In this document: piece after piece, positions 8,385-17,781 of the stretch
Layout: each line of letters opens with the position of its first letter
Numbering within the stretch: the first letter of the stretch is position 1
Made by a program: the position numbers and the translations under genes
The notes under the pieces: generated by a model
What the model was told of the DNA's origin: nothing
What the model saw: only the letters and a program-made list of their open reading frames with translations
The model's database searches: none
Assembly (NCBI GenBank): GCA_965214435.1
Contig: OZ243960.1
Coordinates: 434,001 to 498,000 of the forward strand
DNA from: Rubrobacter_A sp965214435
Lineage (GTDB): Bacteria > Actinomycetota > Rubrobacteria > Rubrobacterales > Rubrobacteraceae
Direction of reading: 5' to 3'
DNA length: 64,000 nucleotides

Positions 8385-8842
8385 ACCCCTTTCTCACAAC
8401 TTTTTCGGAAAGATGCCTCCACAGCCACTCTTCCGTAAGTGTTATTTCACGTCGCTAGCAATGCTACATTAGACTTAACTTTGTTGTCAATATTTAAATT
8501 GCTTTTTATTTATATTGTTTAAGAAGTAAAATTTTCTTATGCTATTTTTAGACTATCTTGCCTCACATAGTTCTTGAAGCAGCTAGTAGAAACGCTGTGA
8601 GAGGCATGGCTTGCAGGGTTTAGAGGGGTCTTTGTGCGGCCGTTGATCTACGTTAGCTTCCGGTAGCGATGACTCTGTACAGATTACGGTGCGCCGGAAG
8701 TCCGGAGGTAGCGAAATTACTTGACCGGCGAAGCTCGGAGCACCGCTCGTATGCTCGTAGCTACGGCTTCCAAAGCCGTGTGGGTCTACGCGGACAGCAC
8801 GGTCGCACGGAGGAAGGTCTTCTCGAATATACTCTCCGCTCG
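8385..8842. other. Intergenic region between divergent genes
   Basis: There are 458 bases with no convincing gene. The left part (8440-8580) is strikingly AT-rich, with runs of T and A on both strands, and contains the minus-strand promoter described separately. The right part is GC-rich. An open frame runs from 8669 into the membrane protein gene, but its first 58 codons look non-coding, so I place the true start at 8843. Confidence 0.5.
8461..8490 (-). promoter_or_regulatory. Sigma70-type promoter for the glycine-rich protein gene
   Basis: Read on the minus strand, a perfect -35 (TTGACA, 8485-8490) is followed after 18 bases by TAGCAT (8461-8466). This would start transcription near 8454, about 70 bases before the gene start. 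It lies in an AT-rich stretch unusual for this genome. Confidence 0.5.
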
Positions 8843-9304
8843 ATGACCAAACCGTTCCGGCTCGCACTCTCGCTGGTCTTCCTTAGCGCTGTGGTGGACC
8901 TAATAGGCTTTTTGTTCGGTCTGTTCTACGCCGGCTTCCTCTACGACAACCTCGCGCACTTCCTGACGACCTTTTCGCTCGTGGTCCTCGCCACGGAGCT
9001 GTACGTCAGGCACCGCGGCAAGGTGCCTGAGGTGACGGCTGTCCGGGTGCTGCTGGCGGGCGCGGTCCTGGGTATTGCGGGAGGTGTGGCGTGGGAGGTA
9101 TTCGAAGCCGGCCTCAGTTTCCTGCTCCCGCCCGGTATGATCTACAACCCGCCTCTGGACTCTATCGTCGATACGGCGTTCGGCACCCTCGGCGGGGCGC
9201 TCGGGACCCTGGTGGCAGTCAGATATCTCACCCGGACCCTCGCCTCTTACCAGCCGCCGGAGGTGTACGACAAAAAGACGGACCCGACATTCCGGTCGGG
9301 GTAG
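8843..9304 (+). CDS. Small integral membrane protein, unknown
   Basis: A 153-residue protein with about four membrane helices (ALSLVFLSAVVDLIGFLFGL, the NLAHFLTTFSLVVLATELYV region, VLLAGAVLGIAGGVAWEVF and the FGTLGGALGTLVAVRY region). The YDNLAHF and WEVFEAG motifs resemble the DUF2238/YjdF type of membrane protein, but the match is loose. The frame is open from 8669; I chose ATG 8843 because the upstream residues are Arg/Ser-rich without protein-like pattern, while hydrophobic helix 1 follows MTKPFR directly. The nearest Shine-Dalgarno-like sequence (GGAGGAAGG, 8809-8817) is too far from that ATG, so the start remains uncertain. Function unknown. Confidence 0.65.
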   Translation: MTKPFRLALSLVFLSAVVDLIGFLFGLFYAGFLYDNLAHFLTTFSLVVLATELYVRHRGKVPEVTAVRVLLAGAVLGIAGGVAWEVFEAGLSFLLPPGMIYNPPLDSIVDTAFGTLGGALGTLVAVRYLTRTLASYQPPEVYDKKTDPTFRSG

Positions 9305-9400
9305 AACTGCGGTTTTTCCGGGCTCGGATCAGCTTTGCAGCCGGTCTTCCAGTAACTTCGGACCGGCCTGCGAAAGTGCGGCGTTGCAGCTAGAATAGAC

Positions 9401-10582
9401 GTGTATTCAACTCATAGAAAGATCTTTATAGTCCGTATAGCCCACATCTCGGATACACATCTCGGGTACACCCGGTATGCCAAGCTTTGTCCGGAGACGA
9501 GCCGCAACCAGCGGGAGGTAGACGTGGCCGCCGCTTACACCCGGGCGGTCGATGAGATCCTGGAGAAAGACGTGGACCTTGTGATCCACTCCGGTGACGT
9601 CTTCGATACCATACGACCGGCGACCCACGTGATCGTGCACTTCTTAAAGGAAACCCGCCGTATCACGCGGGAACGCATCCCCTACCTCGGCATCGCCGGT
9701 AACCACGAGACCCCGCGCCTGAGAACCACGACCGCGGCCCTGGAGTACGCGAACCTCGTCGGTGCCCGCTTCGCCCACGGCTTCGCGCCAGAGGCGATGC
9801 TCGTGCCCGCCGGGGACGCGGAGGTCGGTGTTACGCTGGTCCCGCACGGGGCGGTCGGGGACCGGGACGTTATAGTCAGCCCGGACCCGGAGGCGGACCT
9901 GAACGTCATGGTCACCCACGGGACGGTGCCGGGCCTCACGGTGCAGGGGCACGAGCTAGGAGAGGTGGACCTACCGAACCACGTCCTTGAGGGCAGGTTC
10001 GACTACGTGGCCCTCGGCCACTACCACTACTTCCACCAGCACAAGGAGAACACGTACTACGCCGGGGCGACCGAGCGCTTCAGCTTCGCGGAGGCCGGGG
10101 CGGAGCCTGGGTTTCTAATACTAGATTTCTCGGACGGCGGCTTTACGGTAGAGCACGTGCCGATCGAGAGCCGGCCCATGATCGACCTTCCCCGTATAGA
10201 CGCCTCCGGGATGAGCGGCCCCGACCTCTCGGAAGCGGTACTGGAAAGAACAGAGAAGGCCGCCCTCGACGGTGCCATCGTGCGCCTAAAGGTCCGGGAC
10301 GCCTCGCGGGGTATGGCGGGCGCGGTAGACCGGGCGCTGCTGCGGGACCTCAAACGCCGGTGCCTGGACTTCAGCCTGGAAGTCACGGAAACGGGGGCGG
10401 AAGCTTCTCCCGGAGCCGACGCAGAAGTCGGCTTCTCCTCGCTGGAGGAAGAGTTCAAGGCGTTCGTTTCCGGCCGCCGCGAGCACGGGGAGCTGGAACC
10501 AGCGTTCGCCGGGGAGTTTCTGGACAAGGGTCTCGGGTACCTGCGGGACGCCCGGACCGGGGAGGGCGGCGGTCCGGCGTGA
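9401..10582 (+). CDS. sbcD: DNA repair exonuclease SbcD (Mre11 homologue)
   Basis: A 393-residue metallophosphoesterase-type nuclease that with SbcC opens hairpins and trims blocked DNA ends. The Mre11 motifs appear in order: ISDTHLGYTR, HSGDVFDTIRP, GIAGNHETPR, MVTHGTVPG and ALGHYHYFH. They supply the Asp, His and Asn ligands for two Mn ions. The C-terminal region after residue 260 is the variable capping/SbcC-binding part. The assigned GTG start at 9401 is poorly supported by a ribosome site, and the conserved domain begins about 12 residues in. The stop overlaps the sbcC start (GTGA), which indicates coupled translation and a SbcCD complex. Confidence 0.93.
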   Translation: MYSTHRKIFIVRIAHISDTHLGYTRYAKLCPETSRNQREVDVAAAYTRAVDEILEKDVDLVIHSGDVFDTIRPATHVIVHFLKETRRITRERIPYLGIAGNHETPRLRTTTAALEYANLVGARFAHGFAPEAMLVPAGDAEVGVTLVPHGAVGDRDVIVSPDPEADLNVMVTHGTVPGLTVQGHELGEVDLPNHVLEGRFDYVALGHYHYFHQHKENTYYAGATERFSFAEAGAEPGFLILDFSDGGFTVEHVPIESRPMIDLPRIDASGMSGPDLSEAVLERTEKAALDGAIVRLKVRDASRGMAGAVDRALLRDLKRRCLDFSLEVTETGAEASPGADAEVGFSSLEEEFKAFVSGRREHGELEPAFAGEFLDKGLGYLRDARTGEGGGPA

Positions 10583-13467
10583 TCCTGAAGCGCCTCTACC
10601 TGGAGAACTACAAGCAGTTCCGGGACCCGCTGGAGCTTTTTCCGCCGGAAGGAGCGGTCGGGGTCATCGGGGCTAACGGCTCCGGGAAGACCTCTATCTT
10701 CGAGGCTATCCTGTGGACGTTCTTTGGTTCGCGGAGCGGCGGGCCGCGCTTCGCGAACGACGCCATACCCTGGAGCGGCGGGGCGGCGAGCGACAAGACG
10801 CTGGTCGAGGTCACCCTGAACGTCGGCGGAGAGCCCTACAGAGTCTCGCGTTCCCTGTACCGGAACAAGACCGAGGCCCGCGTCTACAACCGGGCTGAAG
10901 AAGAGGTGGTCGGCGGCTCGTCGGAGGTCGCGGGCTGGGTGCAGGAGTACTTGCTCGGCATGGACCGGGTAGCGTTTGAGGCTACGTTTTTCGCCCGGCA
11001 AAAGGAGCTTGAGTTTTTTGCCGGGGTCACCGGCGTCGAGCGCCAGCGGGAGGTCGCCCGCATCCTCGGCATAGACCAGGTAGAAGCCGCCCAGAAGCTG
11101 CTCCGAGCCGACCGCAAGGACCTCCGCAGCGAGGTTGCGGCCCTCGAACGGTTTTTAGAGGAAACGGACTACGAAGCTCTCTCAAGAGACCTCTCGGAGG
11201 CCCGCGAGGAGCACCAGGCTCTGGAGGCTGAGGCCGGGCGGGCGGAGGAGGCGCTTTCCGCGGCCGGAAAAAAGCTTGCGGAGGCCCGGGAAGAAACCGA
11301 GAAGCTGGAGAAGCTCTACCGCGAGCACACGAGGCTTTCCAGCGCGCTCCACGCCGCGGAGTCGTCCCGGGAGCGGGCGGCCGACAGAGCCGGGGAGTTG
11401 CGGGAGAAGCTCTCGTCCCTGGACAAAGACGAAAAGACCATCGAGGAGCTAAGACCCCGTATCGAGGGTACAGGCAGGGTATCAGGCGAGATAGAAGTCC
11501 TGGAAGAGGCCCGCCGCCGCGGGGAGCGGCGGGAGTCGGCGGCCGGGGAATTGAAGCGTCGCCGGTCGGAGGCCCAGCGCGCCGTGGTCGACGCTTCAAA
11601 GCTGCTAGACGATCTCGACGGGGCGGAGAGCCGGGGTGTGGTCGAGGAGCCGATGCCCGGCTGGGAAGAGTTAGTGTCCGTGGAAGACGACGTGCGGCGG
11701 ATGTACGGTGCGGCGGAGCTTCTGGAAGGGACACCGGCCGCCCACGGGGAGGCGGAGGAACGCTACCGGGGGTTGCAAGAAACGAGAAAGCGGTTTGAAG
11801 ACCTCGCGGTGCGGGAGAAAGAGCTTTCCGGGGCTCGGGAGGCTTGCGAGGCCGGCCGGGCGGAAGTCGAGCGGCTGGACGGAGATCTGGCGAAGGTCTC
11901 CGGCGGCAAGCCCGAAGAGCGGGCGGCGCGGCTGCGGCGGGAAGGAGGTAGCTTACAGCGGCAGTCGGTGATGCAGCAGGGGCTCGCGGAAGCCGACGAG
12001 AAAGAAGCCAGAAAGCTCGCGGGCGCGCGGCGCATGATCGAGGACTCCAGCGAGGTAGCCGAGTGCCCGACCTGCAAACGAGACTTCAAGCCCGACGAGC
12101 ACGAGGAGGTAATAGGAACCCTCTCCCGGCAAGCCGAAAAGCTCCTCACGAGCGCCGGAGAAGCCCGGGCCGAGTGCCGCCGTCTGGAGAAGGAAGCCAC
12201 AGACCTCGACCGGGAACTACAAGAGGTAGAGCAGTTACAGCGCCAGGCACAGAAGCTAGAAGAGAGCCGGGCTGTCGCCGCCGCCCGACAGGAGGGTCTG
12301 GAAAAAGCCCTCGGCCGTATCCGGGAGCAGACGGAGACTCTGCGCGAAGACCTCTCCTGCTCAGTACCCGTTAGAGACGCCGAGCTGGAAGAAGCCCGGT
12401 CACGGGAAGCGTGGCTCCGGACGATACGCGAGGACTATCCTCGGTTGGCTGGCCTCGTTACGGCCTACGAGACCGCGGACGCTTCGGTCTCGGGGCTCGA
12501 AACGGAGATAAAAACTCTCGACGAGGCACCACCGTACGACCCAGAACGTCACCGGCGGCTCCTGGAGGAAAAAGCTGAGCTTGACCGGCTTTCGGGGAGG
12601 ATAGAGACCCTCAAGAGCCGTCTGGAAGAGCGTCCCGGAGTAAAGGAGCGGCTCGAAACCGCCGTCGAGGAGGAGAAGTCGGCGTCCGAAAAGTCTACCG
12701 GTCTCCGGGAGGAGCTGGAAGCCCTTTCTTTCGATGAGGAGGTGTATACAGAGAGCCGCGGGCGGACCGCCGGGGCCGAGCGCGCCCGGGACGCGGCGCG
12801 GGAAGAGCGCGAAGAGCTTGGCGAAAAGCTCCGGCGACTCGCACACCGCGTCGAGGGCCTTCAAAGCGAGGTGCGCCGCTACGACGAGCAGCGGAAGCTG
12901 GCCGACGAGCGGGCAGCCAAAGCGGCGAGCCTCGGGGAGATGGACAAGCTCTTTTCGGAGTTCTACCGGGAGCTTACGGCCCGGGTGCGGCCGGTGCTGG
13001 AGGACGAGGCCAGTGCGCTGGTGCGGACGCTCACGGACGGTCGCTACGAGAGGATGGAGTTCGACCATAACTACGGGGTCCGGCTCTTCGACGGGCTCTC
13101 GGACGCGTATGAGATCTCGCGTTTCTCCGGCGGCGAGGCCGACGTCGTAAGCCTCTCGGCGCGGGTGGCGCTCTCGAAGATGATCTCCGCCCGCGGCTCC
13201 GAGGCTTTAGGTTTTCTGGTCCTGGACGAAGTCTTCGGAGCGCTAGACACCGACCGGCGGCGCAACGTCCTGCTCGCCCTCGACCGCCTGAAGAAGGCGT
13301 TCGGCCAGATCTTCGTGATCTCCCACGTCGGCGACGTGCAGGAATCGGCCCTTTTAGATGAACTCTGGTCCGTCGAGGAGGACGAAGACGGCAAGAGCAC
13401 CGTTCGCCGGATACAGACCGCCTCCCCGGCCACCGGCATAGAAGAGCTGTCCGACATCACCCGCTGA
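10579..13467 (+). CDS. sbcC: DNA repair ATPase SbcC (Rad50 homologue)
   Basis: A 962-residue SMC-like ATPase, partner of SbcD. The N-terminal half-site has GVIGANGSGKTSIFEA (Walker A) near residue 35 and a Q-loop (FFARQKELEFF). Long Glu/Arg/Leu-rich coiled coils flank a zinc-hook CPTC near residue 497 (AECPTCKRD), which would join two molecules through one Zn. The C-terminal half-site has the signature RFSGGEADVVSLSARVAL and Walker B FLVLDEVFGALD, with a switch His in VISHVGD. The open frame extends back to 10360, but homology starts at MILKRLYLENYKQF, that is GTG 10579, overlapping the sbcD stop. Length is typical for the Rad50 type. Confidence 0.93.
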   Translation: MILKRLYLENYKQFRDPLELFPPEGAVGVIGANGSGKTSIFEAILWTFFGSRSGGPRFANDAIPWSGGAASDKTLVEVTLNVGGEPYRVSRSLYRNKTEARVYNRAEEEVVGGSSEVAGWVQEYLLGMDRVAFEATFFARQKELEFFAGVTGVERQREVARILGIDQVEAAQKLLRADRKDLRSEVAALERFLEETDYEALSRDLSEAREEHQALEAEAGRAEEALSAAGKKLAEAREETEKLEKLYREHTRLSSALHAAESSRERAADRAGELREKLSSLDKDEKTIEELRPRIEGTGRVSGEIEVLEEARRRGERRESAAGELKRRRSEAQRAVVDASKLLDDLDGAESRGVVEEPMPGWEELVSVEDDVRRMYGAAELLEGTPAAHGEAEERYRGLQETRKRFEDLAVREKELSGAREACEAGRAEVERLDGDLAKVSGGKPEERAARLRREGGSLQRQSVMQQGLAEADEKEARKLAGARRMIEDSSEVAECPTCKRDFKPDEHEEVIGTLSRQAEKLLTSAGEARAECRRLEKEATDLDRELQEVEQLQRQAQKLEESRAVAAARQEGLEKALGRIREQTETLREDLSCSVPVRDAELEEARSREAWLRTIREDYPRLAGLVTAYETADASVSGLETEIKTLDEAPPYDPERHRRLLEEKAELDRLSGRIETLKSRLEERPGVKERLETAVEEEKSASEKSTGLREELEALSFDEEVYTESRGRTAGAERARDAAREEREELGEKLRRLAHRVEGLQSEVRRYDEQRKLADERAAKAASLGEMDKLFSEFYRELTARVRPVLEDEASALVRTLTDGRYERMEFDHNYGVRLFDGLSDAYEISRFSGGEADVVSLSARVALSKMISARGSEALGFLVLDEVFGALDTDRRRNVLLALDRLKKAFGQIFVISHVGDVQESALLDELWSVEEDEDGKSTVRRIQTASPATGIEELSDITR

Positions 13468-13501
13468 CAGAGTAAAAGTTCAGCGGCCAGAGGAGGCAGG
13501 C

Positions 13502-14560
13502 GTGGCCTACAAGATAGCGGTAATACCCGGCGACGGCATCGGCCAGGAGGTCGTCGGTGAAGCAGAGAGGGTGCTGGAGAAAGCCGGCGACATCTACGGC
13601 TTCGACTTCGACTGGCGCTCCTACGACTGGAGTTGCGAGCACTACGCCAAGACCGGCCGCATGATGCCCGAAGATGGCCTTGAGCAACTAAAAGAGCACG
13701 AGGCCATCTTCCTCGGGGCGGTCGGCTACCCGGGGGTACCGGACCACGTGTCGCTCTGGGGCCTGCTAATACCGATCCGGCGCTCTTTCGAGCAGCACGT
13801 CAACCTGCGGCCCGTCAGGCTGCTCCCGGGTCTTGAGAGTCCGCTGCGGGACGCGGGTCCAAACGACATAGACTTTGTGGTCGTCCGGGAGAACAACGAG
13901 GGTGAGTATTCGGAGGCCGGCGGCCGCCTCTACCGGGGGCTTGACCGGGAAGTCGCTTTGCAGGAGTCGGTCTTTACCCGCTACGGCGTCGAGAAGGTGA
14001 TGCGCTACGCTTTCACGCTCGCGGGGAGCCGCCGGGGGAGCCTGGTATCGGCCACGAAGTCCAACGGCATCATCCACACCATGCCGTTCTGGGACGAGAT
14101 ATTTCACGAGCTGTCCGAGGAGTACCCGGACGTGGAGACTAGCCAGTACCACGTGGACGCGCTCGCGGCGGCGTTCGTCTTGAGACCACAGAGTATGGAC
14201 GTGGTCGTGGCGTCTAACCTCTTTGGGGATATTCTCAGCGACCTCGGGGCCGCTATAACGGGCAGCATCGGGATGGCGCCGTCGGCAAACTTGAACCCGG
14301 GGGGCGAGTACCCGTCGATGTTCGAGCCGGTGCACGGTTCGGCGCCGGACATCGCTGGAAAGGGCATCGCGAACCCGATAGGCCAGATCTGGTCCAGCGC
14401 TATGATGCTGGAGCACCTCGGAGAGAAAGAAGCAGCCCCGGCCGTCGTCGCGGCCATAGAAACCGTGCTCTCAGAGACTACCGTCCGCACCCCGGACCTC
14501 GGAGGCGACTCAAGCACCGCCGAAGTAACCGACGCCATCCTCGACGCGCTCGGCAGTTAA
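13502..14560 (+). CDS. Tartrate / D-malate dehydrogenase-type beta-decarboxylating dehydrogenase
   Basis: A 352-residue member of the isopropylmalate/isocitrate dehydrogenase superfamily. The block GAVGYPGVPDHVSLWGLLIPIRR is characteristic of tartrate dehydrogenase/decarboxylase and D-malate dehydrogenase (DmlA), not leucine-pathway LeuB. The NAD and metal regions NLFGDILSDLGA (metal-binding Asp residues) and EPVHGSAPDIAGKGIANP are intact. The reaction is NAD-dependent oxidation of D-malate or tartrate with Mn and K ions, with decarboxylation for malate. GTG 13502 follows AGAGGAGGCAG, a strong ribosome site. Only 6 bases separate its stop from the convergent FAH-family gene. Which acid is the true substrate cannot be decided here. 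Confidence 0.85.
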   Translation: MAYKIAVIPGDGIGQEVVGEAERVLEKAGDIYGFDFDWRSYDWSCEHYAKTGRMMPEDGLEQLKEHEAIFLGAVGYPGVPDHVSLWGLLIPIRRSFEQHVNLRPVRLLPGLESPLRDAGPNDIDFVVVRENNEGEYSEAGGRLYRGLDREVALQESVFTRYGVEKVMRYAFTLAGSRRGSLVSATKSNGIIHTMPFWDEIFHELSEEYPDVETSQYHVDALAAAFVLRPQSMDVVVASNLFGDILSDLGAAITGSIGMAPSANLNPGGEYPSMFEPVHGSAPDIAGKGIANPIGQIWSSAMMLEHLGEKEAAPAVVAAIETVLSETTVRTPDLGGDSSTAEVTDAILDALGS

Positions 14561-14566
14561 AGCCGG

Positions 14567-15409
14567 CTACCCCACCGGGTTCGACAGCGGCGCAAAACCG
14601 GTGATGCGGCAGGATACCCGGTCGCCGCTCTTTATCTCGACCGCGCCCGGCGTCCCGGTAGAAATTATGTCTCCGGGCAAGAGGGTCATGACCTCCGAGT
14701 GGAAAGAGACGAGTTCTTCCGGTGAGAAGGCCATGTTTGAGACTGTATTCTCGCGGCGGACCTCACCGTTCAGGACGGTGGATACGGTAAGGTCGGATAC
14801 TTCTCCTACCTCGTCGGGCGTTACGAGTTCGGGGCCGAAGCTGAAGAAGGTATCGAAGCTCTTTGCGCGGGTCAGGTAGCGGGGGTTGCGCCGCAGAATG
14901 TCCTCGGCCGTCATGTCGATTACGGGCACAAACCCGGCGATAGCGGAAAGAGCTTCCTCCGGGGATATGTTTCTGATCCGGCGGCCGATCACGACACCCA
15001 ACTCAGCTTCGGCCGTTACTTTCGCCGAAGACTCTGGCAGCAGAATATTATCCTCCGGGCCGATGATCGCGGTGTCCGGCTTCATAAAGCTTGCCGGCTC
15101 CTCCGGCGGGGCGGCGTCGAGGTCCCCGGCGTGCCCGGTGTAGTTCAGGCCGATGCCCCAGATCTTACGCGGCCGCCGGTAAAGAGGACCGTAAGCCAAA
15201 CGTCCCGGCGGAACCGTTTCTTCAATGTTTTGCAGCCTTCCCAACCACTCCTGGAGCCTGAAGAACTCGCCGCTTTCCACTAGAGAGAACAGGTTCGTAC
15301 TCCAGGACATACCATAGACGCGGTTCAGGGCTTCCAGGGTCGCTACTCCTCCAGTGGTTACAATGGCCGCGGTCTCAGCGCCCCTGTCTTGGACAGTCGC
15401 CAGTCTCAA
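14567..15409 (-). CDS. Fumarylacetoacetate hydrolase family protein
   Basis: A 280-residue protein of the FAH/HpcE fold. Family members hydrolyse C-C bonds of acylpyruvates, decarboxylate oxaloacetate or cleave related diketo acids using Mg. The signature starts at IWGIGLNYTGHAGD, with SFMKPDTAIIGPEDNI and the metal ligands in EAELGVVIGR followed by an Asp in the VIDMTAEDI segment. C-terminal GDIISTGTPGAVEIKSGD is typical. Length is normal. Its stop is 6 bases from the convergent dehydrogenase gene; both could belong to organic-acid catabolism, but they are on opposite strands, so that is a weak argument. Confidence 0.85.
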   Translation of the reverse strand: MRLATVQDRGAETAAIVTTGGVATLEALNRVYGMSWSTNLFSLVESGEFFRLQEWLGRLQNIEETVPPGRLAYGPLYRRPRKIWGIGLNYTGHAGDLDAAPPEEPASFMKPDTAIIGPEDNILLPESSAKVTAEAELGVVIGRRIRNISPEEALSAIAGFVPVIDMTAEDILRRNPRYLTRAKSFDTFFSFGPELVTPDEVGEVSDLTVSTVLNGEVRRENTVSNMAFSPEELVSFHSEVMTLLPGDIISTGTPGAVEIKSGDRVSCRITGFAPLSNPVG

Positions 15410-15535
15410 GTTTTCCTCCTTCCCGTCCAGTGTAGACCGGCGCGCCAGGTACAGCCACGGGTTACCCCGAGCCCTTTAACTGTAGCGCAGTGTAGCGGGG
15501 CGGTTCTTGTGGTTAGATGCCCCGGACGTACGGGT

Positions 15536-15766
15536 ATGAGCGTGGGCGGAGAGATGGACGTGATAGAGAAGACTTACGGCGAACTGAAAGTTTTTGCCCG
15601 GCCACTGCTCTGGCCGGTCAGGGTCGCGGCCCTAGCCTGGGCGCTCTTGCTGTTTGGGGTCACGGTGAGCTTTATGGGAGCCAGGGTGTTGATGGAGCGC
15701 GCCCGAGGTTTCCTCGCCCGGCTCGCGAAAGGTTACTCCGGCCGGGTCAGTGGGCGGCGGCCGTAG
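15536..15766 (+). CDS. Small single-helix membrane protein, unknown
   Basis: A protein of about 76 residues with one hydrophobic segment (VAALAWALLLFGVTVSFMGA) followed by a basic tail rich in Arg (MERARGFLARLAKGY). No family recognised. ATG 15536 is chosen; ATG 15554 just downstream is an alternative. Its 3' end overlaps the convergent PH-domain gene by 34 bases. The helix and basic C-terminus look protein-like, but a gene this small can be spurious. Confidence 0.45.
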   Translation: MSVGGEMDVIEKTYGELKVFARPLLWPVRVAALAWALLLFGVTVSFMGARVLMERARGFLARLAKGYSGRVSGRRP

Positions 15767-17280
15767 CTCGATAGCTCTTCCAGAAGCTTTCCGGCAGTGC
15801 TGGAGTCGAGGTCCGTTAGCCCGAAAGCGGACCCGCCGGAGCCGGACGCGACCTCTATCCTGAACGAAGCCAGCCGGCGGCGGCGCTGGAACGGGGAGCT
15901 GGATACGTTACGAGTCTGTAGCCGGTGGCGGGGAGCTATGGCAGTCGTCCGGGCGAGAAGCCGGTAGCGCAGGATCACGCGCCCTTCCTCAAGCCTCCAG
16001 CCGGCCGACCGGAAGCGAACCCACCCGTACAATCCGGCAGGTATCAGCAATAGGGAGAGGAGGTACACCGGCAGTCCGAAGCCCACCACGGCCGCGGACT
16101 GCAGCACGATAAACGCCACGGGCACGGCGGCCACGAGAACGGCCCGGAATATGTAGCGGCGGCGGGCCCGGACCGGCAGCGCCTCCAACTCCGAGAGCGG
16201 GGCCGCGAACTCGGGGGCCACGTCCCTCAGCAGCTTCTCGACGTCCTTGCGGGGTAGTAGGGGGAAAAGCGTCGTCGATACTCCCTGTTCGTCGCCAAAC
16301 CCGGCGCTCTCCAGACGCACCTCCGCCAGACCGAACGGCTGGCGCAGAACGCCGTCTATAACCCGGATAGCCTGGATGCGGGAGAGGGGGACCGTCGCCT
16401 CGTGGCGTTCCAGTAGACCGCGCTGGATCTTCAGGTACCGGCCGTCGGCCGAGCGGGAGAGCGTAAAGCCCGCATGGGCCAGGACCGTGCCCAGTATCGC
16501 GAGTCCCCACGCGGCGAGCCCGATAGCCAGCGCGAAAAGTACCGCCACCGCGATCGAGCCCGGAGACAGATACTCCAGTACCCGACGGGCTAGCCTATCC
16601 GGCAGGAAGTTATCGAAGACCTGGGAGGCCACCGCGACCACCGAGAGCGCAACCCCGATCTGGCCGGAAGTCAACCCCGCCACCAAGAGCGCCCGCGCCC
16701 CGAGCCGGCGCACCACCTCGGGCTCCGCAGTACCTTCACCGGCCCCTCCGCCGACCTCCTCGCCTTCCGGCGTTTCGGTATCCGAGGGCTCCGGGCTCCG
16801 GCGTTCGGTAAGTTCCTCGCGCAAGGCTTCGACCGCGGGCCGGGAAAGGGCCGGGAGCGATATTTCCGGTTCCCCGCCACCACCGGCGGTCTCGACCCTG
16901 ACCTCCACCACCCCGAATATCCGCTGCACGATGCCCTGCACCGTACTAACCGACTGGACGCGCTCCAGCGGCAGTGACCGCTCGCTTTTCTGCACGACTC
17001 CCCGCTTGAGGCGGAACGTCCCGTCCGCCACGCTGTAGGTCGTCGCCCGCCACGACAGAACACCCCAGATCGCGCTCCCGATAACGAGCACCATCGCGCC
17101 GAGCGCCAGAAAGAACATCACCCGCGTCGAGACCCCCTGGTTCACGAGGACCGCGACCCCCGGCACGATCGCCGCCCCGATAAACCGCCGGATCGCCCCT
17201 AGCGCCCCGAGCAGCATCCCGACCGGGTGTAGCCGCCGGTTCTCTATCCGGGGCTCCCGTATCCGGGTTTCCCCGGTCAA
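15733..17280 (-). CDS. Membrane protein with repeated bacterial PH (bPH2, YdbT-like) domains
   Basis: A 515-residue membrane protein of the YdbT type. Three bPH2 segments each follow a pair of membrane helices: about residues 80-150 (FRLKRGVVQKSERSLPLERVQSV), 285-355 (YLKIQRGLLERHEATVPLSRIQAI) and 430-500 (VILRYRLLARTTAIAPRHRLQ). The [IV]PLxRIQxI element repeats in each. A Glu/Pro-rich linker lies near residues 160-190. The start ATG overlaps the stop of the smaller PH-domain gene upstream (ATGA), as in ydbS-ydbT pairs of Bacillus, where the pair contributes to resistance to membrane-active agents. That function is family knowledge and is not shown here. Confidence 0.88.
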   Translation of the reverse strand: MTGETRIREPRIENRRLHPVGMLLGALGAIRRFIGAAIVPGVAVLVNQGVSTRVMFFLALGAMVLVIGSAIWGVLSWRATTYSVADGTFRLKRGVVQKSERSLPLERVQSVSTVQGIVQRIFGVVEVRVETAGGGGEPEISLPALSRPAVEALREELTERRSPEPSDTETPEGEEVGGGAGEGTAEPEVVRRLGARALLVAGLTSGQIGVALSVVAVASQVFDNFLPDRLARRVLEYLSPGSIAVAVLFALAIGLAAWGLAILGTVLAHAGFTLSRSADGRYLKIQRGLLERHEATVPLSRIQAIRVIDGVLRQPFGLAEVRLESAGFGDEQGVSTTLFPLLPRKDVEKLLRDVAPEFAAPLSELEALPVRARRRYIFRAVLVAAVPVAFIVLQSAAVVGFGLPVYLLSLLLIPAGLYGWVRFRSAGWRLEEGRVILRYRLLARTTAIAPRHRLQTRNVSSSPFQRRRRLASFRIEVASGSGGSAFGLTDLDSSTAGKLLEELSSYGRRPLTRPE

Positions 17281-17762
17281 ATCTCGCTCCCCCCGGTCTC
17301 CTGGGCGAGCTCCGAGATACGGTCCCGGACCTCCGAAGCCGTACCCGAAGCGAGCTGCGGGATCTCGTTCGGACCGGCCGCCGTGTAGAACACTACCGTT
17401 GAGAGTCCCAGGCGGCGCTGGAGTACGCCGCGCCGGGTATCCACGTGCTGCACCCGGGCCATCGGGACCAGCGTCCGGGTTATCCGGAAGATACCCCGCT
17501 GCAAGTCCACCTCAAGAGGCCGGATCTCATACCGCCACCGCCTCCACAAGACCCCGGGCAATACCCCGACCAAGAGTATGGCTAAGAGCACCGCCCCGAG
17601 CAGCGGCAGCCCGCCGAGGTAGAATGCTACTTCCCCCTCCCAGACCAGCACGTAGCTCACGAAACCCCCGACAGCCAGGATCGGCAATGCCTGCAACACC
17701 CCCGATATACGCCACAGGGTCTTTGCCCGCGGATCCAGCCGATACTTCGGAGCAAAGCGCAC
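17277..17762 (-). CDS. Bacterial PH-domain membrane protein (YdbS-like)
   Basis: A 161-residue protein with two N-terminal membrane helices (near residues 20-60) and one bPH2 domain (VDLQRGIFRITRTLVPMARVQHVDTRRGVLQRRLG). It has the typical size of YdbS and is translationally coupled by a 4-base overlap to the three-domain partner. Its start lies 20 bases from the rlmN stop on the same strand, so rlmN, this gene and the partner may form one transcript. The partners probably make a membrane complex. Confidence 0.86.
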   Translation of the reverse strand: MRFAPKYRLDPRAKTLWRISGVLQALPILAVGGFVSYVLVWEGEVAFYLGGLPLLGAVLLAILLVGVLPGVLWRRWRYEIRPLEVDLQRGIFRITRTLVPMARVQHVDTRRGVLQRRLGLSTVVFYTAAGPNEIPQLASGTASEVRDRISELAQETGGSEI

Positions 17763-17781
17763 GTCGTACCCGGTGCCGGTC

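Noticed and set aside
10360..10578. N-terminal extension of SbcC by 73 codons
   Set aside because: The extension overlaps sbcD in another frame and is Arg/Gly-rich; Rad50 homology begins at GTG 10579.
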